IMG/VR virus record: IMGVR_UViG_3300023179_000073
Span: 1-64,000 of that record
Reading direction: 5' to 3' (one strand)
Source of the DNA: a virus
Length of the DNA: 64,000 nucleotides
Shown here: piece after piece, positions 21,941-29,167 of the stretch
How positions within the stretch are numbered: position 1 is the stretch's first letter
How the letters are laid out: every line of letters starts with the position of its first letter
Notes under the pieces: model-generated
What the model saw: the letters and a program-made list of their open reading frames with translations, nothing else
The model's database searches: none
What the model was told of the DNA's origin: nothing
Program-made: the position numbers and the translations under genes

Positions 21941-22216
21941 TTAAGCACTTCTGTGTGTCAACCTATTATATGTTCTTAATCTATGGCAATTTGCACATAC
22001 AATTTCACATTTTTCAATTTCTTTTTTAATTGCTTTCCATGAAAAACCATCATGTATCATTCTTGATATGTTATATTTTTTTTCTTTAATATGATCAAAA
22101 TCTAAAATAATATGATTATTAATTCCACAGTCTACGCATCCACTAGCCTCTTTGATTTCTGCTAGTTTGCGTTTGAGATTTTGTTTATCTCTTTGTATCA
22201 ACTGTTTTTCAGTCAT
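21941..22216 (-). CDS. HNH endonuclease
   Basis: A 91-residue protein with C-x2-C (SGCVDCG), LDFDHIKEKK (the HNH histidine), and EIVCANCHRLRTYNR, the usual zinc-finger HNH pattern of phage and host nucleases. The N-terminal 25 residues are basic and coiled, likely DNA binding. Phage HNH genes can be homing enzymes or packaging cofactors; this one is far from terminase and within a gene block, so its role is open. Confidence 0.8.
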   Translation of the reverse strand: MTEKQLIQRDKQNLKRKLAEIKEASGCVDCGINNHIILDFDHIKEKKYNISRMIHDGFSWKAIKKEIEKCEIVCANCHRLRTYNRLTHRSA

Positions 22217-22239
22217 CAACAATAATTATATCAGCATGT

Positions 22240-22327
22240 AAAAAGCCCTACACAGGCAATTAAGGCACGATAGCCCAGATTATATTGATGGGTAACTAAA
22301 CCATCTCTAAGGTCCTGTGTAGGGACT
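22240..22327 (-). ncRNA. Candidate structured small RNA closed by an 11-bp stem
   Basis: On the minus strand, CCCTACACAGG (22324-22314) pairs perfectly with CCTGTGTAGGG (22256-22246), enclosing about 57 bases. Inside, GATGG pairs with CCATC and GGC with GCC. The second strand of the closing stem is followed by CTTTTTA, a terminator-like T-run, and a TATAAT box lies at 22334-22339, about 7 bp before the first stem. Thus one transcript would start and stop at the base of a closed stem. It could be a free RNA or an elaborate terminator for Hsp20. No known family is recognised. Confidence 0.5.
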
Positions 22328-22333
22328 ATTTAT

Positions 22334-22339
22334 ATTATA
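22334..22339 (-). promoter_or_regulatory. -10 box of the candidate small RNA
   Basis: TATAAT on the minus strand, immediately downstream of the Hsp20 stop codon. Transcription would begin around 22327, at the foot of the 11-bp closing stem. The -35 region (CTAAAT or TAAATC) is poor. Confidence 0.4.
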
Positions 22340-22759
22340 CTACTTGATCTTAATTGATTTAGGTTTTTTATCTTCAGGAACAATACGAACAATGTTTATT
22401 GTAAGCATACCGTCCTTAAGTTCAGCATTAGATACTTCCATATATTCACCAAGGGCAAATGTGCGGGTAAACTTACGACCAGCAATTCCTTTATGAACAA
22501 CTTCAGCATCTACTGTTTCTGTTATTTCGCCTTTTACTATTAATGTTCCATTATCTACTGAAACATCAATGTCTGACTTTGAAAATCCAGCAACAGCCAA
22601 AGATAGTTTATATGTATCTTCGTCTAACTTTAAAATGTCATATGGCGGATATGCCTGACGAGTTGCTAGATTATGTACTGCATTTAAACGCTCCAATTCA
22701 CGATTGAAGCCAATAAAAAATGGATCTTTAAAAAGATCCAGTGCAAATGAACTTACCAT
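22340..22759 (-). CDS. Hsp20/alpha-crystallin small heat shock protein
   Basis: A 139-residue Hsp20. The alpha-crystallin domain runs from about residue 38 (YKLSLAVAGFSKSDI) through GTLIVKGEI to the conserved A-x-x-x-GML pattern in AELKDGMLTINI near residue 120; the C-terminal tail has PKSIKIK with the I-x-I anchor. It prevents aggregation of unfolded proteins. AGGAG nine bases before ATG 22759 supports this start. Unlike the left-region genes it has a leader (~55 nt) from a TTGATA-N17-TATAAT promoter. Phage Hsp20 genes are known mainly from cyanophages. Confidence 0.9.
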   Translation of the reverse strand: MVSSFALDLFKDPFFIGFNRELERLNAVHNLATRQAYPPYDILKLDEDTYKLSLAVAGFSKSDIDVSVDNGTLIVKGEITETVDAEVVHKGIAGRKFTRTFALGEYMEVSNAELKDGMLTINIVRIVPEDKKPKSIKIK

Positions 22760-22820
22760 TTTTATATTCTCCTTTTCAGCGAGTTTCATTTATGTACCCC
22801 CGTTTGGCAGGCACCTATAT

Positions 22821-22849
22821 ATTATAGCATTAGTATATATATTTATCAA
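22821..22849 (-). promoter_or_regulatory. Hsp20 promoter TTGATA-N17-TATAAT
   Basis: On the minus strand TTGATA (22849-22844) and TATAAT (22826-22821) at 17 bp. Transcription would start near 22814, leaving a 55-nt leader with a Shine-Dalgarno before the Hsp20 start at 22759. Confidence 0.65.
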
Positions 22850-22922
22850 CCCATTTTTTATTTTTTTTATATTGTTTTCTATTAAAAACTTTAAAAATTA
22901 TTGCTAATATTCTATATTTCAT
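22830..22922 (-). CDS. Possible tiny basic peptide (30 aa)
   Basis: A 30-residue frame, strongly basic (KVFNRKQYKKNKKW), starting 10 bases inside the end of the SGNH hydrolase gene, so translation could be coupled. It covers the Hsp20 promoter. There is no independent evidence for it, and the intergenic stretch is very AT-rich, so it may be chance. Confidence 0.25.
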   Translation of the reverse strand: MKYRILAIIFKVFNRKQYKKNKKWVDKYIY

Positions 22923-23712
22923 GTTTAATCCTATTAAAAAATACAGTAGAAACTTGCTTGTGCCATTTTACTCCAAAATGAACACCATCTTTTGCACACT
23001 CCCAATATGGATCATTTTTTAAATTGTTTACAACAATAGAATTTATTTCTTTAATATCTATAAAATTATTAAAATTTAATTTTTTAAAAATATTGCAGTC
23101 ATCTTCATTCCAAGATGTCCAAACCAGTTTTATACCTTTAGAGACACAGATAGATTCAAGCATATATAATAGTGTAGTTGCAAACAATAAATTATTTTCA
23201 TGAACATATTCTTTGCTATATTTTTTTTGTATTTCTATTGGTTGCATTAAATGCTTATTAATTAAAAATGCATTTACAAAACCATTTTGTTTTGAATAAT
23301 AATAAAGATTTCTTGTTATGGGTGGAAAACAAATAAAAATATAATTTGGTGTGCCATAGTTATTTATAAAAGCATTTATATTTCTAATAATAGAATGTAT
23401 AGATGCTCCAGAATAAGATATGTCGTCTATATTTATATTATTTTTTAATAATTTAAAATCCTCATATAAATAATTAGACCACGTATTTTTTTTAAAAATT
23501 CCCCATCCCATAGAATTAGAACATCCAGAAGTCAAAATATTTATATTTTTACTATCAAGCGTTAAAATTTCTTTTGATCTAAAACACAAAGAGTTCATAT
23601 TGTATTTAATTTCTGGACCCTTTTGCCAATTATATACATGACCATTTTTTCCAGGTACGTCTCCGCCACCGCCAGAATATCGCCCTATGTAGGTTTTTTC
23701 TATTTCTTTCAT
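22912..23712 (-). CDS. SGNH/GDSL-like hydrolase
   Basis: A 266-residue protein with the SGNH catalytic blocks: the nucleophile serine in SGCSNSMGWG (near residue 64), an asparagine/glycine block near YSGASIHS and the C-terminal DGVHFG (D-x-x-H) near residue 244. This group removes or adds acyl groups on carbohydrates and peptidoglycan. Near-consensus TATAAT boxes sit nine bases before the ATG. It lies next to a radical SAM enzyme gene. Intracellular by sequence (no signal peptide). Confidence 0.65.
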   Translation of the reverse strand: MKEIEKTYIGRYSGGGGDVPGKNGHVYNWQKGPEIKYNMNSLCFRSKEILTLDSKNINILTSGCSNSMGWGIFKKNTWSNYLYEDFKLLKNNINIDDISYSGASIHSIIRNINAFINNYGTPNYIFICFPPITRNLYYYSKQNGFVNAFLINKHLMQPIEIQKKYSKEYVHENNLLFATTLLYMLESICVSKGIKLVWTSWNEDDCNIFKKLNFNNFIDIKEINSIVVNNLKNDPYWECAKDGVHFGVKWHKQVSTVFFNRIKHEI

Positions 23713-23748
23713 TGTATAATAATTATAACATGCCTAAAAAAAATATAA

Positions 23749-24750
23749 TTAAATCAAATTTCTTCCAAGATTTGGTCCAGAACCTTTTTGTTTTACTGCA
23801 CGAAAACAAGTCGTGCATATAGTGTTATATGCTTTTTTAATTGCCTCCTGTCTTTCTTGACTATACCAAATTTCTTTAATTGTTTTATCTTTAATGTTAA
23901 TATATGCTGTTTCATAGTTAAAATCTGCACAACATATATAAACGTTGCCAGTTGCAGAAATATAGAGTTTGTCTGGGTTATCGTAACCACATCTAATTAC
24001 TTTTCCAGTATTTTTTTGTTTAATTGCATTTTGATTTGAAATAATATCAAATGTTTCTAAAACTCCAACTCGGTCTCCAAGATTATCTCTTCCCCATATT
24101 TTTACTTTTGGTAAAATTTTTTTCATTTCTTTTACTATTTCTGCCAATGTTCCAGTGCTTAAATTTGGATCATATTTTGGTGCTTTATCTAAAACATCTA
24201 TCCAACCACCATTTTTAAATAAAGAATTTTCGTTAATACCATTTGCCATGATATAAAATTCATCTGTTGAAAAAATTTCAAAAAACTCTTCTTGTGCGTA
24301 TTTAAGATTGTTTAAAAGTTTTGGAAATATTTTAATGTTAAATCCAGTAAATTCAGACCATTGTTTTTCATTTAATGATGGAACATTTAATTGAACGGTA
24401 CTAACAATATCTCTATATTCTTTAATTAGGTCTGTTTTTTCTTTTGTTAAATTAACGCCATTGCTAAATATATGCAATTTTATATTATACTTTCTATGAA
24501 GACCTAACATTTCTTTAAAATATGGATATAACAAAACTTCATTAAAATGAATTGGAAAATTTTCTATTTTTTCTTTTATCCAGACCCCCCTGCCTTCATT
24601 TAGTTGTTTAAATATATCTTCCATAGTTTCAATTGACATATTTGCTTTGTTTTCTTTTGAATTACCAACGTAGGCTACTGGACAAAACCAACACTTTGCA
24701 TTGCAAAGTCCATTTGGATCTATATTTATTGATAATATTTTGTTTGTCAT
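23749..24750 (-). CDS. Radical SAM/SPASM-domain enzyme
   Basis: A 333-residue radical SAM protein. CNAKCWFC (C-x3-C-x2-C, residues 16-23) binds the SAM 4Fe-4S cluster. The C-terminal part has CGYDNPDKLYISATGNVYICC (about 253-273) and a final C-x2-C (TTCTTC-like TCTTCFR), a SPASM-type set for auxiliary clusters. SPASM enzymes modify peptides or small molecules. Preceded by a TATAAT box just after the tRNA genes. Its partner substrate is not visible; the SGNH hydrolase lies 36 bp downstream. Confidence 0.85.
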   Translation of the reverse strand: MTNKILSINIDPNGLCNAKCWFCPVAYVGNSKENKANMSIETMEDIFKQLNEGRGVWIKEKIENFPIHFNEVLLYPYFKEMLGLHRKYNIKLHIFSNGVNLTKEKTDLIKEYRDIVSTVQLNVPSLNEKQWSEFTGFNIKIFPKLLNNLKYAQEEFFEIFSTDEFYIMANGINENSLFKNGGWIDVLDKAPKYDPNLSTGTLAEIVKEMKKILPKVKIWGRDNLGDRVGVLETFDIISNQNAIKQKNTGKVIRCGYDNPDKLYISATGNVYICCADFNYETAYINIKDKTIKEIWYSQERQEAIKKAYNTICTTCFRAVKQKGSGPNLGRNLI

Positions 24751-24788
24751 TTTATTTTTTTCATTATTTTTTTATTATATCAGATTTT

Positions 24789-24860
24789 TAGCCCTACAGA
24801 GAATTGAACTCTGCTCACCAAGATGAAAGCCTGGTATCCTGACCACTAGAAGATAGGGCC
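24789..24860 (-). tRNA. tRNA-Glu (anticodon UUC)
   Basis: A 72-nt cloverleaf on the minus strand. Acceptor GGCCCTA pairs with TAGGGCT (G-U at 1-72), anticodon stem CCAGG/CTTGG with loop CTTTCAT (anticodon TTC), and T-arm CAGAG-TTCAATT-CTCTG are all present. The discriminator is A and the CCA end is not encoded, so host nucleotidyltransferase must add it. Confidence 0.9.
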
Positions 24861-24864
24861 TTAG

Positions 24865-24936
24865 AGCGAAAGACAAGATTTGAACTTGTAACATCTACCT
24901 TGGCAAGGTAGTACTCTACCACTGAGTTACTTTCGC
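24865..24936 (-). tRNA. tRNA-Gly (anticodon GCC)
   Basis: A 72-nt cloverleaf on the minus strand. Acceptor GCGAAAG/CTTTCGC, anticodon stem CTACC/GGTAG with loop TTGCCAA (anticodon GCC), T-arm ACAAG-TTCAAAT-CTTGT. CCA is not encoded. It is four bases upstream of tRNA-Glu and probably co-transcribed. Confidence 0.92.
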
Positions 24937-24946
24937 AACATCTATA

Positions 24947-25636
24947 TTATTTAATCCAAGATTTAAGTAAATCTATTAATATTTGAACTTTATTATTTAA
25001 TAATAACAATCCAGAATCTTGTATTGTTTGTCTAACTTCTTCATTAGTTTTTCTTTTTCCTAAACTTAAAGATTCTGATTCATTATTATTTGTTGCAGAA
25101 ATATCTGCTGTTGAATCCAAACTCCAACCTTCTGTAACTCCAACCAATTGTCCATTAACTACAAATATATTCTCACTTACAAACGTTAAAACTTTATTTC
25201 CAAAAATAGTTGCAGAAGAATTGTCTTGTTCTAGTGTTATTTCTGTTGGATTAGGATTTATGGCAGTAAAGGTTTTAGTTTCTCTGTCATAAGTAGTTGT
25301 TCCTGGACCAAACCAAACTCCAACATTGCTGTTTGGAACTTGAAGCACAGCCGTATCGCCTCCTGGACCAAAAGTTCCATTAGCACAAAAACTATGGCAA
25401 ACAACTGTATTTGTTACAGTTCCATTTGAATCTACAATTGCATAGGAGCCTCCAGGTCCGCCAACTGTTCCACCATTTGACCCACCAACAGTTGGTCCAA
25501 AACTCGCAGGTGGGTTAAAGTTATTTATTAGTTCTGGGCCATGAATTCCCATTACAACTTCAAGACCTGCGTTTGCTGGTTGACTTATAAATATAGAAAA
25601 TAGTAATACTGTTAAACTATAAATTATTTTTTTCAT
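24947..25636 (-). CDS. Exported glycine-rich protein with signal peptide
   Basis: A 229-residue protein with a clear Sec signal peptide (MKKIIYSLTVLLFSIF, cleavage after ANA at about residue 23), then a glycine-rich region (GGSNGGTVGGPGGS), a beta-rich middle with one likely disulfide (CHSFC), and a helical leucine-rich C-terminus (LLLLNNKVQILIDLLKSWI) with heptad spacing. Resembles host exoproteins rather than virion proteins; the C-terminal helix is similar in character to the tail of the S-layer-like protein at 32574. Function unknown. Confidence 0.6.
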   Translation of the reverse strand: MKKIIYSLTVLLFSIFISQPANAGLEVVMGIHGPELINNFNPPASFGPTVGGSNGGTVGGPGGSYAIVDSNGTVTNTVVCHSFCANGTFGPGGDTAVLQVPNSNVGVWFGPGTTTYDRETKTFTAINPNPTEITLEQDNSSATIFGNKVLTFVSENIFVVNGQLVGVTEGWSLDSTADISATNNNESESLSLGKRKTNEEVRQTIQDSGLLLLNNKVQILIDLLKSWIK

Positions 25637-25660
25637 TTTAATCTTTCTACTAGTTGTTTT

Positions 25661-26467
25661 TTATTTTATTTTTTTGGGAAGTTGATGATCTTTAAATTTA
25701 TTTCCTTCTATATCTTCTCCATTATAGTATACACGATCATAAACGGTAGGAGTTTTTTTGTTATTAATTTCTCTATGATTAGCATGTTTTTCTACAACTT
25801 GTATTTCTTGATTTACTACATTTTCATTAAAAATTTCATAAGCATTTTTTAATTCAAAAGATTCACAAAAATATCTAGGAATTGGAATTAAACCAACTAT
25901 TGGTGTGTTTTTTTGTATAACTATTTCTACATTTTTTAAATCTACTTTTATGTTTAAAGTAAAAGTAAATCTAAGATTGTCAGACTCTACTACACCAGTC
26001 ATTGGACTTAATCCTGGAGTTGGAAAATTTGGTGGAGCAATTGTCATTAAATTAATCCCTGGTGGAGTTTTTAGGGTCAACGGAAAATATATTGTTAAAA
26101 TTCCATTTCCAAATGTTGAAGACGGCATAATAATGTTTTTGCCTTCATAAATTTTAGCATCTTCTCCAAACTTAATAGACAAATCTTCTAAATTGTTATT
26201 TCCGTTCCAAAAAACACTAAAAGTGTATGGCAAACTAAAAACAAAGCCTTGCATATTACCAATTGCTAACGGCAAACATTTATAAAAATGAGAAGTAAAC
26301 CAATCTCTTTTATGAGTATTTTTAAGTGGTTTTAAAAATAATTCAATATCTTTTAAATTAAAAGGCTCTATTCCTTTACTTGAAGCAACTGGGAAAAACG
26401 CAATGGTATTATCTGGAACAACCAATCCATCTTTTTGATTAATTATCATTGTTTTTTTATCTAACAT
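25661..26467 (-). CDS. Paralogous beta-rich phage protein, copy 3 (DUF6065-like)
   Basis: A 268-residue protein with KCLPLAIGNMQGFVFSLPY (about 59-77), PPGINLMTIAPPNF, LSPMTGVVES, LRFTFTLNIK and QKNTPIVGLIPIPR (about 193-206). These align in order with the CMPFLDSFTTGY, ITHP-NRYDLPF and GTPIMQLIPFR blocks of copies 1 and 2. ATG 26467 was chosen because a consensus promoter (TTGACA-N17-TATGAT) ends six bases before it. Function unknown; DUF6065 is recalled from memory. Confidence 0.65.
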   Translation of the reverse strand: MLDKKTMIINQKDGLVVPDNTIAFFPVASSKGIEPFNLKDIELFLKPLKNTHKRDWFTSHFYKCLPLAIGNMQGFVFSLPYTFSVFWNGNNNLEDLSIKFGEDAKIYEGKNIIMPSSTFGNGILTIYFPLTLKTPPGINLMTIAPPNFPTPGLSPMTGVVESDNLRFTFTLNIKVDLKNVEIVIQKNTPIVGLIPIPRYFCESFELKNAYEIFNENVVNQEIQVVEKHANHREINNKKTPTVYDRVYYNGEDIEGNKFKDHQLPKKIK

Positions 26468-26473
26468 ATATAA

Positions 26474-26502
26474 ATCATACACCTTTTACCTTCTTTTGTC
26501 AA
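26474..26502 (-). promoter_or_regulatory. Consensus leaderless promoter TTGACA-N17-TATGAT
   Basis: On the minus strand, TTGACA (26502-26497) and TATGAT (26479-26474), 17 bp apart, with the gene start exactly six bases after the -10. It overlaps the end of the carbamoyltransferase gene region only in the -35. Same design as the left-region promoters, here in the late-side strand. Confidence 0.8.
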
Positions 26503-26506
26503 ATAA

Positions 26507-27931
26507 CTATCTAATAATTTTAGTATTATATTGTTTTTCCCACAAAAAAATATCACTTTCATCATTTAATAATGGTTGCCCTTTAATATTTAAACTAGTA
26601 TTAAGTAAAATAGGAACTCCAGATATTTTATAAAATTTTTTAAGAACACTCCAAAGTCCTAAATGTTGATTTTTATTTACAGTTTGAACCCTAGATGTTC
26701 CATCAACATGCACAACAGATGGTATTTTTTCTGGTTGTAAACACTTTACTGCGTATTGCATATATGAAGAATTAAAATTCATGTCAAACCATTTGTCGGC
26801 ATATTCCTCCATAACAACTGGCGCAAATGGCCTAAATAATTCTCTTTGTTTAATTAAATTAACCTTGTCTTTAATATTTGGATCTCTTGGGTCTGCCAAA
26901 ATGCTTCTATTTCCCAATGCTCTAGGTCCATATTCTGCTTTTCCAGTTGCTACCGCTGCAACTTTATTATTTAATAATTCTTTTATAATTTCTTCTACAG
27001 GATACTTTCCACCTAAATCATACCCAAGATATGGAGTTTGCCAATCCAAATGTTTTCCATAAAGGGCTGCTGCAGCACCAAGAGATGATCCAGCATCTCC
27101 TGGATTAGGCATAATCCAAATATCATCAAAAATATCCCACAACATTGTATTAGCAGAACAATTTAATGCACATCCACCCATAAAAACTAAATTTTTTTTA
27201 TTAGTTATTTTGTATGCCATATTCATAAAATCAATTAATCTTTGTTCATATATTAATTGAACAGATGCAGCAATATCAAAACGATCTTGTTCTGTAATTT
27301 GAACATTCCAATCAACTATTCCTTTATGAAAATTATATTTTTGTCTGTTATGTTTTGGAAAATATTCATTAATTTTTTTATAATATTTTGACCAGTCTCC
27401 GTATCCAGCCATTCCCATCATAATATACTCTTCTTGGTTTGGCATAAGTCCAATCAATTGCGTAAAGGCTGAATAAAACAATCCAAAACTAACTGGATAA
27501 TTTTTTTTATATTTTAATTTAATCTTATTGTTTTCACCTATCCAAATTGTAGAGGTATTGTATTCTCCAATAGCATCTAGTACTACAATAACAGCATTAT
27601 CAAATTTACTAGTGTAATACCCTGCTGCTGCGTGAGAATAGTGATGACTAAAAGATTTTCTTGGAATATTATCTATATTAAACCTTGGTTTCCATTCCCC
27701 AGATCCACCTCTTAAAATCAGTCTAGAAGCCTTTAGAAGGGGTTTTTCGTAGTAGGCTATGTAATCTGGTCTACCATACTGCAAAGCATCTTTTATTAAA
27801 CTATCATTGATATACCAATCATTTTTTTTCTTACTGTATCTTTCTGCATGCCCCGCAAAAAGAATTTTGTTATCTTTAATCAATGAAATTGATGCATCAT
27901 GAGAAGTTTCATTTATGCCAAGAATTATCAT
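26507..27931 (-). CDS. NodU/CmcH-type carbamoyltransferase
   Basis: A 474-residue carbamoyltransferase of the NodU family. N-terminal ILGINETSHDASISLI (ASKHA-fold start), HHYSHAAAGYY near residue 96 (iron/histidine site), and the C-terminal YrdC-like region with GPRALGNRSILADPR (about residues 333-347) and RPFAPVV are all present. It transfers a carbamoyl group from carbamoyl phosphate, via a carbamoyl-adenylate, to a hydroxyl of a sugar or small molecule. Shorter than NodU by about 100 residues, typical of phage members. Stop leaves 4 bp before the promoter of the next gene. Confidence 0.92.
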   Translation of the reverse strand: MIILGINETSHDASISLIKDNKILFAGHAERYSKKKNDWYINDSLIKDALQYGRPDYIAYYEKPLLKASRLILRGGSGEWKPRFNIDNIPRKSFSHHYSHAAAGYYTSKFDNAVIVVLDAIGEYNTSTIWIGENNKIKLKYKKNYPVSFGLFYSAFTQLIGLMPNQEEYIMMGMAGYGDWSKYYKKINEYFPKHNRQKYNFHKGIVDWNVQITEQDRFDIAASVQLIYEQRLIDFMNMAYKITNKKNLVFMGGCALNCSANTMLWDIFDDIWIMPNPGDAGSSLGAAAALYGKHLDWQTPYLGYDLGGKYPVEEIIKELLNNKVAAVATGKAEYGPRALGNRSILADPRDPNIKDKVNLIKQRELFRPFAPVVMEEYADKWFDMNFNSSYMQYAVKCLQPEKIPSVVHVDGTSRVQTVNKNQHLGLWSVLKKFYKISGVPILLNTSLNIKGQPLLNDESDIFLWEKQYNTKIIR

Positions 27932-27956
27932 TTTTTAATTTTTGTTATTATTTTTT

Positions 27957-28481
27957 TCATATACTTACTACATCAACTGGACCCATGCATGATGGACTAA
28001 ACTTAATAGCACAACTTACTGCCCCTACAACTCTTTTACGAAGATCCTTAGATTTTTCGGTAGCATGTAAATATCCATAGGCGTATTCAGCCCCTGATCC
28101 CATTGCTAAATAATCTAAATTATATTTAGATAAAGACATATCAACAGCATTGTGCTCATATATTTGACCTTTAACACAAATTATTAAGCCAAGATCAGCC
28201 TCTTTGCCAGTATCAACCCACCAGTCATTATAAAAATTTTTAAGTTGTTTAATAAATTTAGTTTGCATAAACTTATCTATGTCTTTTATATCTGGAACAT
28301 ATGGATTAAAGTTATATCTAATTCTTTCTCCATCTAATGCCCCTGCGTATCCAAGTAAATATGGACCAAGTTTCCAAACCTTGGGTGCTATTAAAGATAA
28401 AATTGTATTATCATCAGATGCACCACGGTCACCAGCCATATAAACCTTACCCTCGTGACGTGCTACAGCCAAAACAGTCAT
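27957..28481 (-). CDS. HslV-like Ntn-hydrolase (proteasome-type peptidase)
   Basis: A 174-residue protein with the proteasome beta-fold start MTVLAVARHEGKVYMAGDRGAS. Removing the methionine exposes T1; D17 (in GDRG) and K33 (in APKVWKL) fall exactly at the positions of the HslV catalytic triad, and LLGYAG matches the HslV G-F-A-G turn. YLAMGSGAEYAYGYL (about 130-144) is the conserved G-S-G helix start. A proteolytic or self-processing N-terminal-threonine hydrolase is likely. No HslU/ClpY gene is in the window. Preceded by a TTGACT-N17-TATACT promoter and a Shine-Dalgarno AAGGGG. Confidence 0.8.
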   Translation of the reverse strand: MTVLAVARHEGKVYMAGDRGASDDNTILSLIAPKVWKLGPYLLGYAGALDGERIRYNFNPYVPDIKDIDKFMQTKFIKQLKNFYNDWWVDTGKEADLGLIICVKGQIYEHNAVDMSLSKYNLDYLAMGSGAEYAYGYLHATEKSKDLRKRVVGAVSCAIKFSPSCMGPVDVVSI

Positions 28482-28509
28482 ACTAGATCCCCTTAGAGTG
28501 CGTCTTTTA

Positions 28510-28538
28510 AGTATAGCAAAAGATTATTACTTAGTCAA
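28510..28538 (-). promoter_or_regulatory. Promoter TTGACT-N17-TATACT before the HslV-like gene
   Basis: On the minus strand TTGACT (28538-28533) and TATACT (28515-28510) with 17-bp spacing. Transcription would begin around 28503, giving a 22-nt leader with AAGGGG before ATG 28481. It lies directly after the endolysin stop, where a weak ATCACC/GGTG hairpin may end the lysis transcript. Confidence 0.75.
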
Positions 28539-28544
28539 ACACCT

Positions 28545-29165
28545 TTATTTGGTGATTTTATATCCTTTTGAAGTTAAAAGGTCTATAGCAGCCTGTATTT
28601 TTGGATTTACCTTGTCAGATTTAGACGCTGATCCGCCAGACGGCTTTGAAGTAGTATTATTAGAATTGCCAAACTTTGGTCTACCAAACCCTACAATTGA
28701 AACCATAATATTTTTTTTATTTTTTTTAAAGGCACGAAGTTTTTTACAAACCTCTCCACCGTTACGTTGGCTACCTTTAGGATCTCCAGATGTATTTCCT
28801 TCAACACACCACACTGTACCGTCGCCATTATCAGCAATAACAATACCTACGTGGCTAATTCTATCTACCCCGTCAGAAGGAAAATCAAAATATGCTATAT
28901 CTCCTGGCTCTGGATCTGCAATATCTCCATCAATCCAATTACCTGCTTTTTTGAATGCTGCTGCACCACCTGGAGTATAAACAGTATTAGGAATCTTTAC
29001 TCCTGCTTCATTTGCACACCAGTTAACAAAGGATCCACACCAAGGCTGAAAATCTGCTTTAGTAAACTTACCATATTTGGTTTCGTTATCTTTTGGACCT
29101 TCTACAGTTCCAATTTCTGCTTTTGCAACTTCAATTAAACGCTCTGCTGTACCTTGATCTGCCAT
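28545..29165 (-). CDS. CHAP-domain endolysin
   Basis: A 206-residue peptidoglycan hydrolase. The CHAP nucleophile cysteine is in QPWCGSFVNWC (about 40-50) and the histidine in RISHVGIVI (~102-110); VEGNTSG (about 121-127) is the usual third element. After a Ser/Asn-rich linker (residues ~165-180) comes a short helical tail (IQAAIDLLTSKGYKITK), likely a minimal wall-binding or dimer segment. No signal peptide, so it needs a holin. Immediately upstream lies a two-helix membrane protein and a lipoprotein, forming a lysis cassette. Confidence 0.88.
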   Translation of the reverse strand: MADQGTAERLIEVAKAEIGTVEGPKDNETKYGKFTKADFQPWCGSFVNWCANEAGVKIPNTVYTPGGAAAFKKAGNWIDGDIADPEPGDIAYFDFPSDGVDRISHVGIVIADNGDGTVWCVEGNTSGDPKGSQRNGGEVCKKLRAFKKNKKNIMVSIVGFGRPKFGNSNNTTSKPSGGSASKSDKVNPKIQAAIDLLTSKGYKITK

Positions 29166-29167
29166 TT

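Noticed and set aside
28534-28556. ATCACC/GGTG hairpin after the endolysin as a terminator
   Set aside because: The stem is only four to five base pairs and has only a short T-run, so it was mentioned with the promoter but not annotated.
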